A stretch of DNA of 39,338 nucleotides from Candidatus Aminicenantes bacterium RBG_19FT_COMBO_65_30 (lineage in GTDB: Bacteria > Acidobacteriota > Aminicenantia > Aminicenantales > Saccharicenantaceae): the NCBI GenBank assembly GCA_001775755.1, contig MEYF01000132.1:3383-42720 (forward strand), in the 5' to 3' direction. The translations under genes and the position numbers were made by a program. Below the pieces are notes generated by a model. That model was not told the DNA's origin, made no database searches, and saw only the letters and a program-made list of their open reading frames with translations. This document shows positions 16,826 to 25,225 of the stretch, one piece after another. How positions within the stretch are numbered: the stretch's first letter is position 1; each line of letters begins with the position of its first letter.

Positions 16826-17383
16826 ATGGTCAAAGATGTGCTCAAGGACGCGGAAAAAAAAATGAAGACCTCGGCCGACCATTTCCGCAAGGACATGGGC
16901 ATGCTTAGGACCGGGCGGGCCAACATCAGCATCTTCGAGGAGATCAAGGTCAATTACTACGGCGTCCCCACGCCGGTCAACCAGGTGGCCACCATCAAGG
17001 TCCCCGAACCGACCCTCATCGTCGTGCAGCCGTACGACCCGTCGATGCTCGAGCCGCTCGACAAGGCCATCCGGAGCTCGGACTTCGGCTTCAACCCCCT
17101 CAACGACGGCAAGCTGCTCCGCGTCCCCATCCCGCCCCTCGACGAGGAGCGCCGCCGGGAGATCGCCAAGAAGATCGGCCGGATGCTCGAGGAGGAGAAG
17201 ACGGCCCTGCGCAACATGCGCCGCGAGGCCAAGGAGTTCATCGAGGAGCTGGAGAAGGAAAAGGAGATCACCGAGGACGACAAGTTCTCCGGCCTTGAGC
17301 ACCTCCAGAAGCTGCTCGACGAAACCGTCGGGAAAATCGAGGAGTTGGCCGGGGCGAAAGAGAAAGAGATCCTAGAACGCTGA
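16826..17383 (+). CDS. frr: Ribosome recycling factor
   Basis: LRTGRANISIFEEIKVNYYGVPTPVNQVATIKVPEPTLIVVQPYDPSML; ATG at 16826 after ggggaggg. Confidence 0.97.
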   Translation: MVKDVLKDAEKKMKTSADHFRKDMGMLRTGRANISIFEEIKVNYYGVPTPVNQVATIKVPEPTLIVVQPYDPSMLEPLDKAIRSSDFGFNPLNDGKLLRVPIPPLDEERRREIAKKIGRMLEEEKTALRNMRREAKEFIEELEKEKEITEDDKFSGLEHLQKLLDETVGKIEELAGAKEKEILER

Positions 17384-17413
17384 AGCCGCGCCGGTCAACA
17401 GGCCGGCTTTTTC
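17383..17413 (+). terminator. Possible intrinsic terminator of the frr cluster, overlapping the 3' end of the opposing gene
   Basis: aagccgcgccggtcaacaggccggctttttc: short GC stem followed by TTTTT. Confidence 0.45.
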
Positions 17414-18327
17414 TGGAACCAGTTCTCCCGCGAGCCGAACTTCGTCCGGATGGCGATCCCCCAGCCCAACGCGTTCATCACGAACCCGAAGAAGAAACCG
17501 AGGATGGGGACGAATCCGGCCAGGCTGAAGAGGAGGAGGCCGGCCAAGACGGCCCCCATCGTGGACATGTTCCGGGAACCGACGGCGCGGAGCGCGCTCA
17601 CGCCGAGGAAATGGAAGACGGCCAGACGGCCGAAGACCTTGACGATGAATCCGGCGGCGCCGAGCGCGAGGGCGATCGGGATGCCGATGAGAATGATGCT
17701 CAGGAGGGCGGCGAAGATGACGAGCATGGTGAAGACGATGATGGCCACGAGGCCGGTCCCCAGGGCCGGCCAGAAGGACTTCCGGATCTCCCCGGAGGCG
17801 AAGGCGATCGGCTTGGGGAAAAGGGCGGCGCCCATCACGGCGGCGATGAGCCAGAGGAAGATGATGACCAGCTTGACGACGACGATGATGGGGATGAGCG
17901 AGAGCGAAAAAACGCCCTGGAAGAGGCCGCCCTTGAAGAACTCGTTCCCGAGCTCGCGGGTCTGGAAGTAGATCGTGTCGCCCCCGATCGTGCAGCCGGG
18001 CTCCTTCTCCAGGGTCCCGCCCAGGGCGGCCAGGTCGTCCCCGATCACCGCCGTGGATTTGACCACGATCCGGGAACCGATGCCGACGACGGACTGACCG
18101 GCCTCGCCGCTGATCGTGATCGATCCGCCGACGACCATGACGTCGTCCCGGACCTTGCCCTCGATGAGGACGTTCCCGCCGAGACTGAAGATCTTGTCCT
18201 GGGTCTCGCCGGGAGCGACGTGGATGTCCTTCCGGGAGCTGACCTCGGCGCGCGCCGGCGTCGGGACGGCGAGAGTCGCCAGGACGAACAGGCCGAAAAG
18301 GGCCAGGGCCAGACTTTTTTTCATCAT
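17395..18327 (-). CDS. Bactofilin-like beta-solenoid N-terminal region fused to a polytopic membrane domain
   Basis: Signal peptide MMKKSLALALFGLFVLATLAVPTPARA; repeating GNVLIEGKVRDDVMVVGGSITISGEAGQSVVGIGSRIVVKSTAVIGDDLAALGGTLEKEPGCTIGG, then about 4 to 6 hydrophobic segments. Start overlaps the anti-sigma stop. Confidence 0.75.
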   Translation of the reverse strand: MMKKSLALALFGLFVLATLAVPTPARAEVSSRKDIHVAPGETQDKIFSLGGNVLIEGKVRDDVMVVGGSITISGEAGQSVVGIGSRIVVKSTAVIGDDLAALGGTLEKEPGCTIGGDTIYFQTRELGNEFFKGGLFQGVFSLSLIPIIVVVKLVIIFLWLIAAVMGAALFPKPIAFASGEIRKSFWPALGTGLVAIIVFTMLVIFAALLSIILIGIPIALALGAAGFIVKVFGRLAVFHFLGVSALRAVGSRNMSTMGAVLAGLLLFSLAGFVPILGFFFGFVMNALGWGIAIRTKFGSRENWFQKKPAC

Positions 18328-18905
18328 GTTTTTTCTCCCAGTGAGAGGAGTCTCTTCGCTCCGAAGAATATGAACAGCGACATGAGGAACCCCAGGCCGA
18401 GGATGAGGCCGATGCCCTGCGGACCGAGGGAGCGCGAGAAGGCGCCGAGGCCGGCGAAGAACATCGAGACGACGTCGGCGGCAACCTTCAGGAGAAGGCC
18501 TCCGATCTTGAATGTCTTGGCGAGCAGGGGCAGGAACCGGCCGGCAGCCGAGCCGAAGAACCGGCTGATGGCGACCAGCATGTCGGACAGGCTTTCGCCG
18601 GTGAGGAGGTAGAAACCGAGGAGGCCGACGACGAGAGAGGTTGTCCCGGCGATAAGGGGGGCCAGCCAGCCGGCCTTGCCTTCCGCGGGCTCGGGCAAAC
18701 TGTCCATGACCGACAGGGCGAAATCCGGCGGGACCTCGAACGGCGGCAGGCTGGTGAAGGCCTCGTGGAGGAGGCGCCGCTCGGCCAGCCGTCCGCGGCA
18801 GGCTGCGCACCGCTCGAGGTGCTCTTCGAGCGTCCGGGCCTGGTACGGGCCGAGCTCGCCCTCGAGATAGAGGTAGAGATCTTCGGGGCGCGGGCAGATC
18901 CTCAT
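18324..18905 (-). CDS. Zinc-finger (zf-HC2) anti-sigma factor-like membrane protein
   Basis: EEHLERCAACRGRLAERR (HxxxCxxC) at the N-terminus followed by TM segments; ATGA overlap with the upstream sigma factor. Confidence 0.85.
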   Translation of the reverse strand: MRICPRPEDLYLYLEGELGPYQARTLEEHLERCAACRGRLAERRLLHEAFTSLPPFEVPPDFALSVMDSLPEPAEGKAGWLAPLIAGTTSLVVGLLGFYLLTGESLSDMLVAISRFFGSAAGRFLPLLAKTFKIGGLLLKVAADVVSMFFAGLGAFSRSLGPQGIGLILGLGFLMSLFIFFGAKRLLSLGEKT

Positions 18906-19492
18906 GATCCCTCCATCCTTTTCCGGAGCATCTCTTTGGCCTGGAAAACGCGGTTCTTCACCGTGCCGACGGGCAGGCTCTTGATGTCCGCGATCTCTTC
19001 GTACGAGAACTCGTTGACGTGCCTGAGGACGAAAAGTTCCCGGAGGGTCTCCGGGACGGCCTCCAGGGCCCGCTCGATCTTCTGCCGGATCTCGACCAGC
19101 TCGAACTTGCGGATTACCGACGGCCCCGGGTCCGGCACTTGAGGCGTGAGCGGGCCGTCCCCGCCGTCGACGGGCTGGTCGAGGGAGACGGTCGGGATCT
19201 TCTTTTTCCTCCAGTGGTCGATGAGGTGGTTCGAGGCGATCTTGAAGAGCCAGGTGCTGAACTTATAAGCGGGACGGTAGGACCCGAGCGAGCAGTAAAC
19301 TTTGATGAAGATCTCCTGGGCGAAATCGAGAGCCGCCTCGCGCTCCCCGGTCATGCGGCCGAGGTAGCTCGTCAGAGGCTGCTCGTACTTGCGGACGATC
19401 ATTTCGAACGCTTTCCGGTCTCCTTCGAGGGCTCGGGCTACGAGCGTGCTGTCGTCTGTTATCGAGCGGACGTCTTGCCCTCGCGTGTTCAT
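18902..19492 (-). CDS. RNA polymerase ECF-type sigma factor
   Basis: DFAQEIFIKVYCSLGSYRPAYKFSTWLFKIASNHLIDHWRKKK (region 2) and LRELFVLRHVNEFSYEEIADIKSLPVGTVKNRVFQAKEML (region 4). Confidence 0.95.
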   Translation of the reverse strand: MNTRGQDVRSITDDSTLVARALEGDRKAFEMIVRKYEQPLTSYLGRMTGEREAALDFAQEIFIKVYCSLGSYRPAYKFSTWLFKIASNHLIDHWRKKKIPTVSLDQPVDGGDGPLTPQVPDPGPSVIRKFELVEIRQKIERALEAVPETLRELFVLRHVNEFSYEEIADIKSLPVGTVKNRVFQAKEMLRKRMEGS

Positions 19493-19520
19493 ACGGACCC
19501 GGGGCCGAAAGGTTCAGCGC

Positions 19521-20189
19521 CTAGCGCCTGGATTTCTCCACATCGTCGATGATCTCGCAATCCGGGGGGACATTGAGGGTGAAGGTCTTGGCGGGGAGGC
19601 GGACGCCGGTCCGGACCCGGCTGAAGACGAATTCCCGCTTGTTCCCCGCCCACTCGAGGAAAATGGCCCGCCGCAGGAGCCAGGTCGTCTCGTCGATCTC
19701 GAGGAGGATGTGGGAGTAATCCCCTTCGGTCCGGGGTGTCAGCTTGACCTGCCGGACACGGCTCGCGTCCGTCGGGAAGGGACTGTCCTCGACAACGTAG
19801 GCGTCGCGGAAGGACATCACACCGAGGAAGATGCCGAAGATATCGGACTCCAGGGCCTCCTTGGAGACCGGGCTACGGGTCAGCTGCTTTTCTTCGGGCA
19901 GGTACATCTCGAGGACGCCGGCCTTGTAGAGAAAGACTTTGTCCTGGGGGGCCTTGTATTCCCAGCGCATGCGGTCGGGCTTCTGGAAGAAGATTTCACC
20001 CTTTTCGTGAAGGGGGACCGACACCAACATGGAGTAATGGAACTGTTCGAACTTGGCTTGGAGCGTGCCGACGGCCTTGAGCGTCCGCTCCAGGTTGGCC
20101 ACCGCCTCCTCGGGCGTCACCGCGAATGCGCCTGCCCCGAGGACGACGAGGCCCAAGATCAGGGCTGTTAAACGCCTCATGCCGGCCAT
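19521..20189 (-). CDS. lolA: Outer-membrane lipoprotein carrier protein LolA-like
   Basis: VANLERTLKAVGTLQAKFEQFHYSMLVSVPLHEKGEIFFQKPDRMRWEYKAPQDKVFLYKAGVLEMYLPEEKQL is a LolA signature. Confidence 0.88.
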   Translation of the reverse strand: MAGMRRLTALILGLVVLGAGAFAVTPEEAVANLERTLKAVGTLQAKFEQFHYSMLVSVPLHEKGEIFFQKPDRMRWEYKAPQDKVFLYKAGVLEMYLPEEKQLTRSPVSKEALESDIFGIFLGVMSFRDAYVVEDSPFPTDASRVRQVKLTPRTEGDYSHILLEIDETTWLLRRAIFLEWAGNKREFVFSRVRTGVRLPAKTFTLNVPPDCEIIDDVEKSRR

Positions 20190-20230
20190 TATAACATAGG
20201 TTCGCCGGGCGGGATTTTGTTATATACTCC

Positions 20231-21661
20231 GTGCGCATGAAGACCGGATTCCTGCTGGCGGTCGTCGGCTACGTGCTCGTCATCTGGGCCGCCGGGCTCC
20301 GGCTTCCCGGGCGGCTCGGGGGCCTGGAGTCCTTTTTCCTGGCCTCAAGACGGCTGGGCGCCGGCCGCGTCGCCTTCTCCCTCTGCGCCTCCTGGATCGG
20401 GGCGGCTTCCCTCCTCGTCTCGACGGATGAGGCGTTCAGGGAGGGCCTGAGCGCGATCTGGATTGTTGGCGTGCCGGCCGCGGCCACCTTGATCGTTCTC
20501 TTGGCCCTGGCGAGGCCCATCCGGGCGACTTCCGGTCTGACCCTGTCCGAGCTGATGCGCAGCCGGTACGGAAAGACGGCCGGATCGCTGACGACCGTCC
20601 TCGTCGTCTGGTACATGACCGTCCTCGCCGCCTCGCAGATGGTCGCGGCCGGGCCCTTCCTGGGCGCCTTTCTCGGGACCGGGCCGATTCTGAGCCTGAC
20701 CATCGCGGCCGGGATCGTCATCGTCTATTCCGCGGCGGGCGGCCTTCAGGCCGTGGCCAGGACGCACGTCGTCCAACTCGTTCTCCTCGTCGCCGGCGTC
20801 GCCGGAATGATCGCCTCCCTGGCCTCGCGGGTCACGTGGAGCGCCGTCCGCGACGCGGCGGGCAAGCTCGGGAAGGGTGCCTATTTTGATGTCCTGGCCG
20901 GCGTGGACCGCAACGTCCTCATCGCCGTCTCATTCGTCCTGGCCTGGACGATCTCGCCCATCGCCTGGCAGAGGATGCAGGCCGCCCGGAGCGAAGGGGC
21001 GGCCCGCCGGGGATTCGCCGGCGCGGCCCTCCTCCTGGGTCTCTTCTATGCCGCCATCGTCGCGGCCGGAATGCTGTTCCTGCCGCTCTTCCCGGACGAT
21101 GGGAACAGCCCCCCGCTCGTCACCCGTTTCGTCTCCCTCGAAGCCGGATCTTTCCTGGGCGGACTCGTTTTCGTGACCGTCCTGGCGGCGATCCTGTCGA
21201 CGATGGACGCCGCCCTCAACGCCGGCGCTTTCACCCTGACGAAAGACCTCCTCGGGCGGGGGACGGGACCGAGCTCCGAAGGACGGCCGCTCGTCCTGGC
21301 GAGAGTATCGACCGCGGCCCTCGCCGGCGCCGCGCTCCTCGTCGCCGCCCGCCTGGGGGACATCCTGAAAACCCTCGGCCTCGCCTCCACGATCATGGCC
21401 GAGGGCCTCCTCGTCCCCGGCCTCGCCGCGCTTTTCCTGAAGAAGCGGGCGCCCCTGGCCGGACTCCTGGGCCTCCTCCTCGGCGGAGGGTATGCGGTCG
21501 TCTGTTTCCTCGAGGAATCCGGCCTCCGGCTCTTTCCCGTCCCCGCCTGGCCGCGGTCTCTTCCGCTCGGGGTTGGCCTGGGCGCCGCGGGCTTCCTGGC
21601 CGGCCTCCTCATCGAGCGGCTCCGTGAGCGCCGACCTGGGACCGGCCCCCCCGTCGCTTGA
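20231..21661 (+). CDS. Sodium:solute symporter family protein
   Basis: SLCASWIGAASLLVSTDEAFREGLSAIW ... ILSTMDAALNAGAFTLTKDLL, 12 to 13 TM helices. Start may be ATG 20237. Confidence 0.88.
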   Translation: MRMKTGFLLAVVGYVLVIWAAGLRLPGRLGGLESFFLASRRLGAGRVAFSLCASWIGAASLLVSTDEAFREGLSAIWIVGVPAAATLIVLLALARPIRATSGLTLSELMRSRYGKTAGSLTTVLVVWYMTVLAASQMVAAGPFLGAFLGTGPILSLTIAAGIVIVYSAAGGLQAVARTHVVQLVLLVAGVAGMIASLASRVTWSAVRDAAGKLGKGAYFDVLAGVDRNVLIAVSFVLAWTISPIAWQRMQAARSEGAARRGFAGAALLLGLFYAAIVAAGMLFLPLFPDDGNSPPLVTRFVSLEAGSFLGGLVFVTVLAAILSTMDAALNAGAFTLTKDLLGRGTGPSSEGRPLVLARVSTAALAGAALLVAARLGDILKTLGLASTIMAEGLLVPGLAALFLKKRAPLAGLLGLLLGGGYAVVCFLEESGLRLFPVPAWPRSLPLGVGLGAAGFLAGLLIERLRERRPGTGPPVA

Positions 21662-21706
21662 CATTTTCCGGGAAATGGATAATAGGTAATGGACACGGAG
21701 GGAAAC

Positions 21707-22489
21707 ATGAAGAAAATCCTGTTCTTTTTCGCGTTGGCCGCGTTCCTGGCCGGGTCGGGCCTGGCCCAGACGGCGGCCGAGCACGTCCAGATGGGCGATG
21801 AAGCCTACGCCGTGTTCGACGACGCGGTGGCCCTCGAGCATTATTCGGCGGCCCTGAAGCTCGAACCCGGAAGCTACGAGGCTCTTTGGAAGGCCTCGCG
21901 GGCCATGGTCGACATCGCCGACGTCATCCCGGCGACGGACAAGGACGTCAAGGACCGCCAGATGAAGATGTACACCGAGGCCACCGCGCTCGCCCGGAAG
22001 GCGGTCGACGCCAATCCCAACGACACGTGGGGCCATTTCCAGCTGGCGGCCGCCAACGGCAAGCGCCTCCTCCTCCTCGGGAAAAAGGAACAGATCGAAG
22101 CCTCAAAGGCCGTCCGCGCCGAGATCGACAAGGCCATCGAGCTCGACCCGACGAACCACCTCGCCTACCACGCCCTCGGCCGCTGGCACCGGCGGATGGA
22201 CGAGATCGGCGGCGCCAAACGCTTCTTTGGGAGCATCATCTACGGCTCCATCCCCAAGGGCTCGTACGCCGAGTCGGAAAAGAACCTCTTGAAGGCGATC
22301 GAGCTCCAGCCCGAGTACGCCAACCATTACCTGGAGCTGGGCCGGACGCTCGTCGCCCTCAAAAAATTCGACGAAGCGGGCGAAGCCTTTCAAAAGTGCA
22401 TCGACCTGCCCAAGACGACGTCGAAGGACGACGTCCTGAAGGCCGAGGCCAGGGTGGAGCTCGACAAGCTCAAGACGAAGAAAAAGTAG
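21707..22489 (+). CDS. Exported TPR-repeat protein
   Basis: MKKILFFFALAAFLAGSGLAQ signal; AVALEHYSAALKLEPGSYEALWKASRAMVD ... YANHYLELGRTLVALKKFDEAGEAFQKCI. ggaggg precedes ATG 21707; TTGACA at 21658-21663. Confidence 0.85.
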   Translation: MKKILFFFALAAFLAGSGLAQTAAEHVQMGDEAYAVFDDAVALEHYSAALKLEPGSYEALWKASRAMVDIADVIPATDKDVKDRQMKMYTEATALARKAVDANPNDTWGHFQLAAANGKRLLLLGKKEQIEASKAVRAEIDKAIELDPTNHLAYHALGRWHRRMDEIGGAKRFFGSIIYGSIPKGSYAESEKNLLKAIELQPEYANHYLELGRTLVALKKFDEAGEAFQKCIDLPKTTSKDDVLKAEARVELDKLKTKKK

Positions 22490-22507
22490 GCCGGTTCCCG
22501 CGGGCCG

Positions 22508-23053
22508 CTATTCGGAAAAGACCTGGGCGGTAAAGACCTCGATCTTCGCGCCTCTCTTCCATTCCTCGGGAGCGAGACCGGCTTTCAGACAGCCGTGGCG
22601 CAGGTAGGTCTCCTTATCCCAGCCGTGTTCGACCGGGACCTGGGGCAGGAGCAGGCCCCTGGCGAAGCCTTTCGAGACGATGATGCCGTGGCGGCCGACC
22701 TCGACCTCCTTCGGGTCGCCGATGGGCTCGGGCAGGCCGAGAACGGAGATCTCGATCTTCAGCCGGCCGAGCTCGTTAGGGCCCAGCGGCTCGAACCGCG
22801 TGTCCTGGCTGGCCGCGGCGACGGCCATCTCGATGAGGGTCTCATCGAGGGACTTGACCGGCAGGGGGTAGCCGATACAACCGCGCAAGTCCCCGGCCAC
22901 GGTCAGGGTGACGAACGCACCCCTTTTTTCTTTGAGCGTGCCCGTCCTTACGGGCGTGTGGAGGTGGCCACCGGTCTTGAAATAGTACTCGATCGCTTGG
23001 CGGGCCAATTCGAGACAGGCGCGTTCCTCGGCGGGGGTCAGCGGATCACTCAT
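22508..23053 (-). CDS. AMMECR1 domain-containing protein
   Basis: KRGAFVTLTVAGDLRGCIGYPLPVKSLDETLIEMAVAAASQDTRFEPLGPNELGRLKIEISVLGLPEPI. Supplied ORF N-terminus beyond 23053 is out-of-frame overlap. Confidence 0.93.
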   Translation of the reverse strand: MSDPLTPAEERACLELARQAIEYYFKTGGHLHTPVRTGTLKEKRGAFVTLTVAGDLRGCIGYPLPVKSLDETLIEMAVAAASQDTRFEPLGPNELGRLKIEISVLGLPEPIGDPKEVEVGRHGIIVSKGFARGLLLPQVPVEHGWDKETYLRHGCLKAGLAPEEWKRGAKIEVFTAQVFSE

Positions 23054-23453
23054 GGCCTTTCTCTTTCCCGGCCGGCGCGAGCGGGACCGGGGCGAGGAAG
23101 AACTTCCGCTCGAACTCGACGACGGACGGCCGCATCGCCGGCGCTTTGGCGGACCCGGCCATTTGGATGATGAGCTTCCCGTACCAGGCCGGTCCGAGGA
23201 CCGCCTTTTTGAAAGCGGTGGCGGGGCGGACGGCGAAGAGGCCGATCGTCCTCCCCGGCCAGATCCCATCGAGTCCGACGAGCAGCCGCTCATCCGGCAG
23301 GGTCCGTCCGCTCCCTGCCGGAAAGACCTTCTCGACGATAAAGCGGAATCCCCGCTTGTGGCCGACGAGGAATCCCCAGGTCGAAGCCGCCGGCCGGGCG
23401 GCTCTTAGCGCCTCGATCTCGCGCTGCGCTTCGGGGGTTATGAACACATCCAT
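23046..23453 (-). CDS. Small protein of unknown function, possibly a degenerate MPN/JAB-like fold
   Basis: MDVFITPEAQREIEALRAARPAASTWGFLVGHKRGFRFIVEKVFPAG... overlaps the AMMECR1 start by 8 bp. ORF could start at 23471. Confidence 0.7.
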   Translation of the reverse strand: MDVFITPEAQREIEALRAARPAASTWGFLVGHKRGFRFIVEKVFPAGSGRTLPDERLLVGLDGIWPGRTIGLFAVRPATAFKKAVLGPAWYGKLIIQMAGSAKAPAMRPSVVEFERKFFLAPVPLAPAGKEKGHE

Positions 23454-23529
23454 TACGCCAATTATACCCATATGTGCGGTCCTTGACTATCCCCGAGTTT
23501 TCGCATTAAGATGAGTCCGGGAATCAGGC

Positions 23530-24150
23530 ATGAAATACGAGCTGGTCATCGTCGGCGCCCTCGAGACCAACTGTTACCTGGTTTATTGCGAGGAAACGCG
23601 CGCCTGCGCCGTCATCGACCCCGGGGCCGACCCCGAGAAGATCATCTCGACAGTCGCCGACCTGGAGCTCAAGCCCGTCATCGTCCTCAACACCCACGGC
23701 CACGTCGACCACATCGGCGCCAACAGCGACATCGTCCAGAAGTACGCCGTGCCCCTCGGGATGCACGCCGCCGACACCGGGATGCTCCAGGTCTCCGACT
23801 ACATCGAACTCAGCCTGCTCCTCGGGGCCAGGAATTCGCCGCCGCCGGACCGCCTCCTCGCGGAAGGCGACGAGATCGCCGTCGGCCGGACGTCGCTCCG
23901 GGTCCTCCACATCCCTGGGCACACGCCCGGAAGCATCGGCTTCGTCCAGGGCGGCGTCCTTTTCTCCGGCGACACGCTCTTCTGCGGCGGCGTCGGACGG
24001 ACCGACCTCCCCGGCGGCTCCTGGAAGGACCTCGAGCGGTCGATCCGGGAGCGGATCCTCACCCTCCCCGAGGAAACGATCGTCCTACCCGGCCACGGGC
24101 CGGGGACGACGGTCGAGCAGGAGCGCAACTCCAATCCCTTCCTGACATGA
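23530..24150 (+). CDS. MBL-fold metallo-hydrolase (glyoxalase II-like)
   Basis: ALETNCYLVYCEE ... VIVLNTHGHVDHIGANSDI ... VLHIPGHTPGSIGFVQGGVLFSGDTLFCGGVGRTDLPGGSW ... VLPGHGPGTTVEQER. Confidence 0.94.
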   Translation: MKYELVIVGALETNCYLVYCEETRACAVIDPGADPEKIISTVADLELKPVIVLNTHGHVDHIGANSDIVQKYAVPLGMHAADTGMLQVSDYIELSLLLGARNSPPPDRLLAEGDEIAVGRTSLRVLHIPGHTPGSIGFVQGGVLFSGDTLFCGGVGRTDLPGGSWKDLERSIRERILTLPEETIVLPGHGPGTTVEQERNSNPFLT

Positions 24151-25049
24151 AGCTTCCCTCCTCCTCGCCCGAGGATTCCCTCCGACTTTTCCTCGAGTAC
24201 CTGGCCGTCGAGAAAGGCCTCGCCCGGAACACCGTCACGTCCTACGCCCGCGACATCCGCAAGTTCGTGGATTTCGTCAAGGCCGGCAAGATCGCCTGGA
24301 ACCGCATCTCCGAGGAAGCCCTGGTCGGCTTCATCCACCGCGAAAGCAAGGCCGGGCTGTCGGCCAGGTCTTTGGCCCGCCTGATCTCCGCCCTTCGCTC
24401 CTTCTTCAAGTTCCTCGTCCTCAGCGGCTTCCTCAAGAGAGACCCCTCGTCTCAGCTGACCACGCCCTCGACCTGGCTCGCCCTGCCCAAATTCCTGACG
24501 GTCGCGGAAGTCGAGGAGCTCCTGCGGACTCCCGACGAAAAAAAGGCCCACGGAGTGAGGGACCGGGCCATGCTCGAGGTCCTCTACGGCTCCGGGCTCC
24601 GGGTCTCGGAGCTCGCCTCCCTCAAGCTCGCCGAGGTCAACCTCGAGGACGGCTTTCTCGTCTGCCGCGGCAAGGGGGGCAAGGAGAGGATCGTGCCCCT
24701 CGGCCGCTCGGCCTGTGGCGCGGTCAAGCGTTACTTGGCCGAGGTCCGGCCGCTCGTCGATCCGGGGGACCGCGAGGAGCTTTTCCTGTCGCGCCGCGGC
24801 CGGGCCTTCACCCGCCAGGGCCTCTGGAAGCTCCTCCGTCAGCACGCCGGCAAGACCGGGCTCGCCGCCAAGATCAGCCCCCACATCCTCCGTCATTCGT
24901 TCGCCACGCACCTGCTCGAGAGGGGGGCGGACCTCCGGTCGGTCCAGCTCATGCTCGGCCACAGCCAGATCACGACGACCCAGATCTACACGCACGTCAG
25001 CCGGGAGCGGCTGCGCCGCGTCTACGACAAGTTCCATCCGCGGGCCTGA
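24147..25049 (+). CDS. Tyrosine recombinase XerC/XerD
   Basis: FLEYLAVEKGLARNTVTSYARDIRKF ... YGSGLRVSELASLKL ... GKGGKERIVPLG ... PHILRHSFATHLLERGADLRSVQLMLGHSQITTTQIYTHVS; overlaps the MBL gene (ATGA). Confidence 0.95.
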   Translation: MKLPSSSPEDSLRLFLEYLAVEKGLARNTVTSYARDIRKFVDFVKAGKIAWNRISEEALVGFIHRESKAGLSARSLARLISALRSFFKFLVLSGFLKRDPSSQLTTPSTWLALPKFLTVAEVEELLRTPDEKKAHGVRDRAMLEVLYGSGLRVSELASLKLAEVNLEDGFLVCRGKGGKERIVPLGRSACGAVKRYLAEVRPLVDPGDREELFLSRRGRAFTRQGLWKLLRQHAGKTGLAAKISPHILRHSFATHLLERGADLRSVQLMLGHSQITTTQIYTHVSRERLRRVYDKFHPRA

Positions 25050-25130
25050 CGCCCGCCGCCGGGAGAAACCTTTTTCCATCCTTCGGCGTATCTCCAGGAT
25101 ATCGTCTCTTTTTAAAGCGGTTCCGGGCAC

Positions 25131-25159
25131 TTGACAAACGGCGCCCGGAGGCGTATCCT
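25131..25159 (+). promoter_or_regulatory. Putative promoter of the tetR-tolC-mfp-rnd operon
   Basis: TTGACA (25131-25136), 17-bp spacer, TATCCT (25154-25159). Confidence 0.6.
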
Positions 25160-25173
25160 GTACGGAATTATCG

Positions 25174-25210
25174 GTTCAGGAAATAAACTTATAAGTTCAA
25201 TAAATAAACT
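25174..25210. promoter_or_regulatory. Candidate TetR operator: two 16-bp direct repeats at a 21-bp period with a 12-bp perfect palindrome at their junction
   Basis: GTTCAGGAAATAAACT (25174-25189) and GTTCAATAAATAAACT (25195-25210), 14/16 identical; palindrome AACTTATAAGTT at 25186-25197. Confidence 0.65.
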
Positions 25211-25225
25211 CAAAGGTATAATACG

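Noticed and set aside
15359-17302. 647-aa minus-strand ORF opposite tsf-pyrH-frr
   Set aside because: Antisense frame of conserved translation genes with D/L/G/V-rich composition; no domain recognisable.
24147-25049. XerC/D-like recombinase as a mobile-element integrase
   Set aside because: Sequence is XerC/D-like housekeeping type, overlapping an MBL gene in an ordinary core context; no att repeats or cargo seen beside it.
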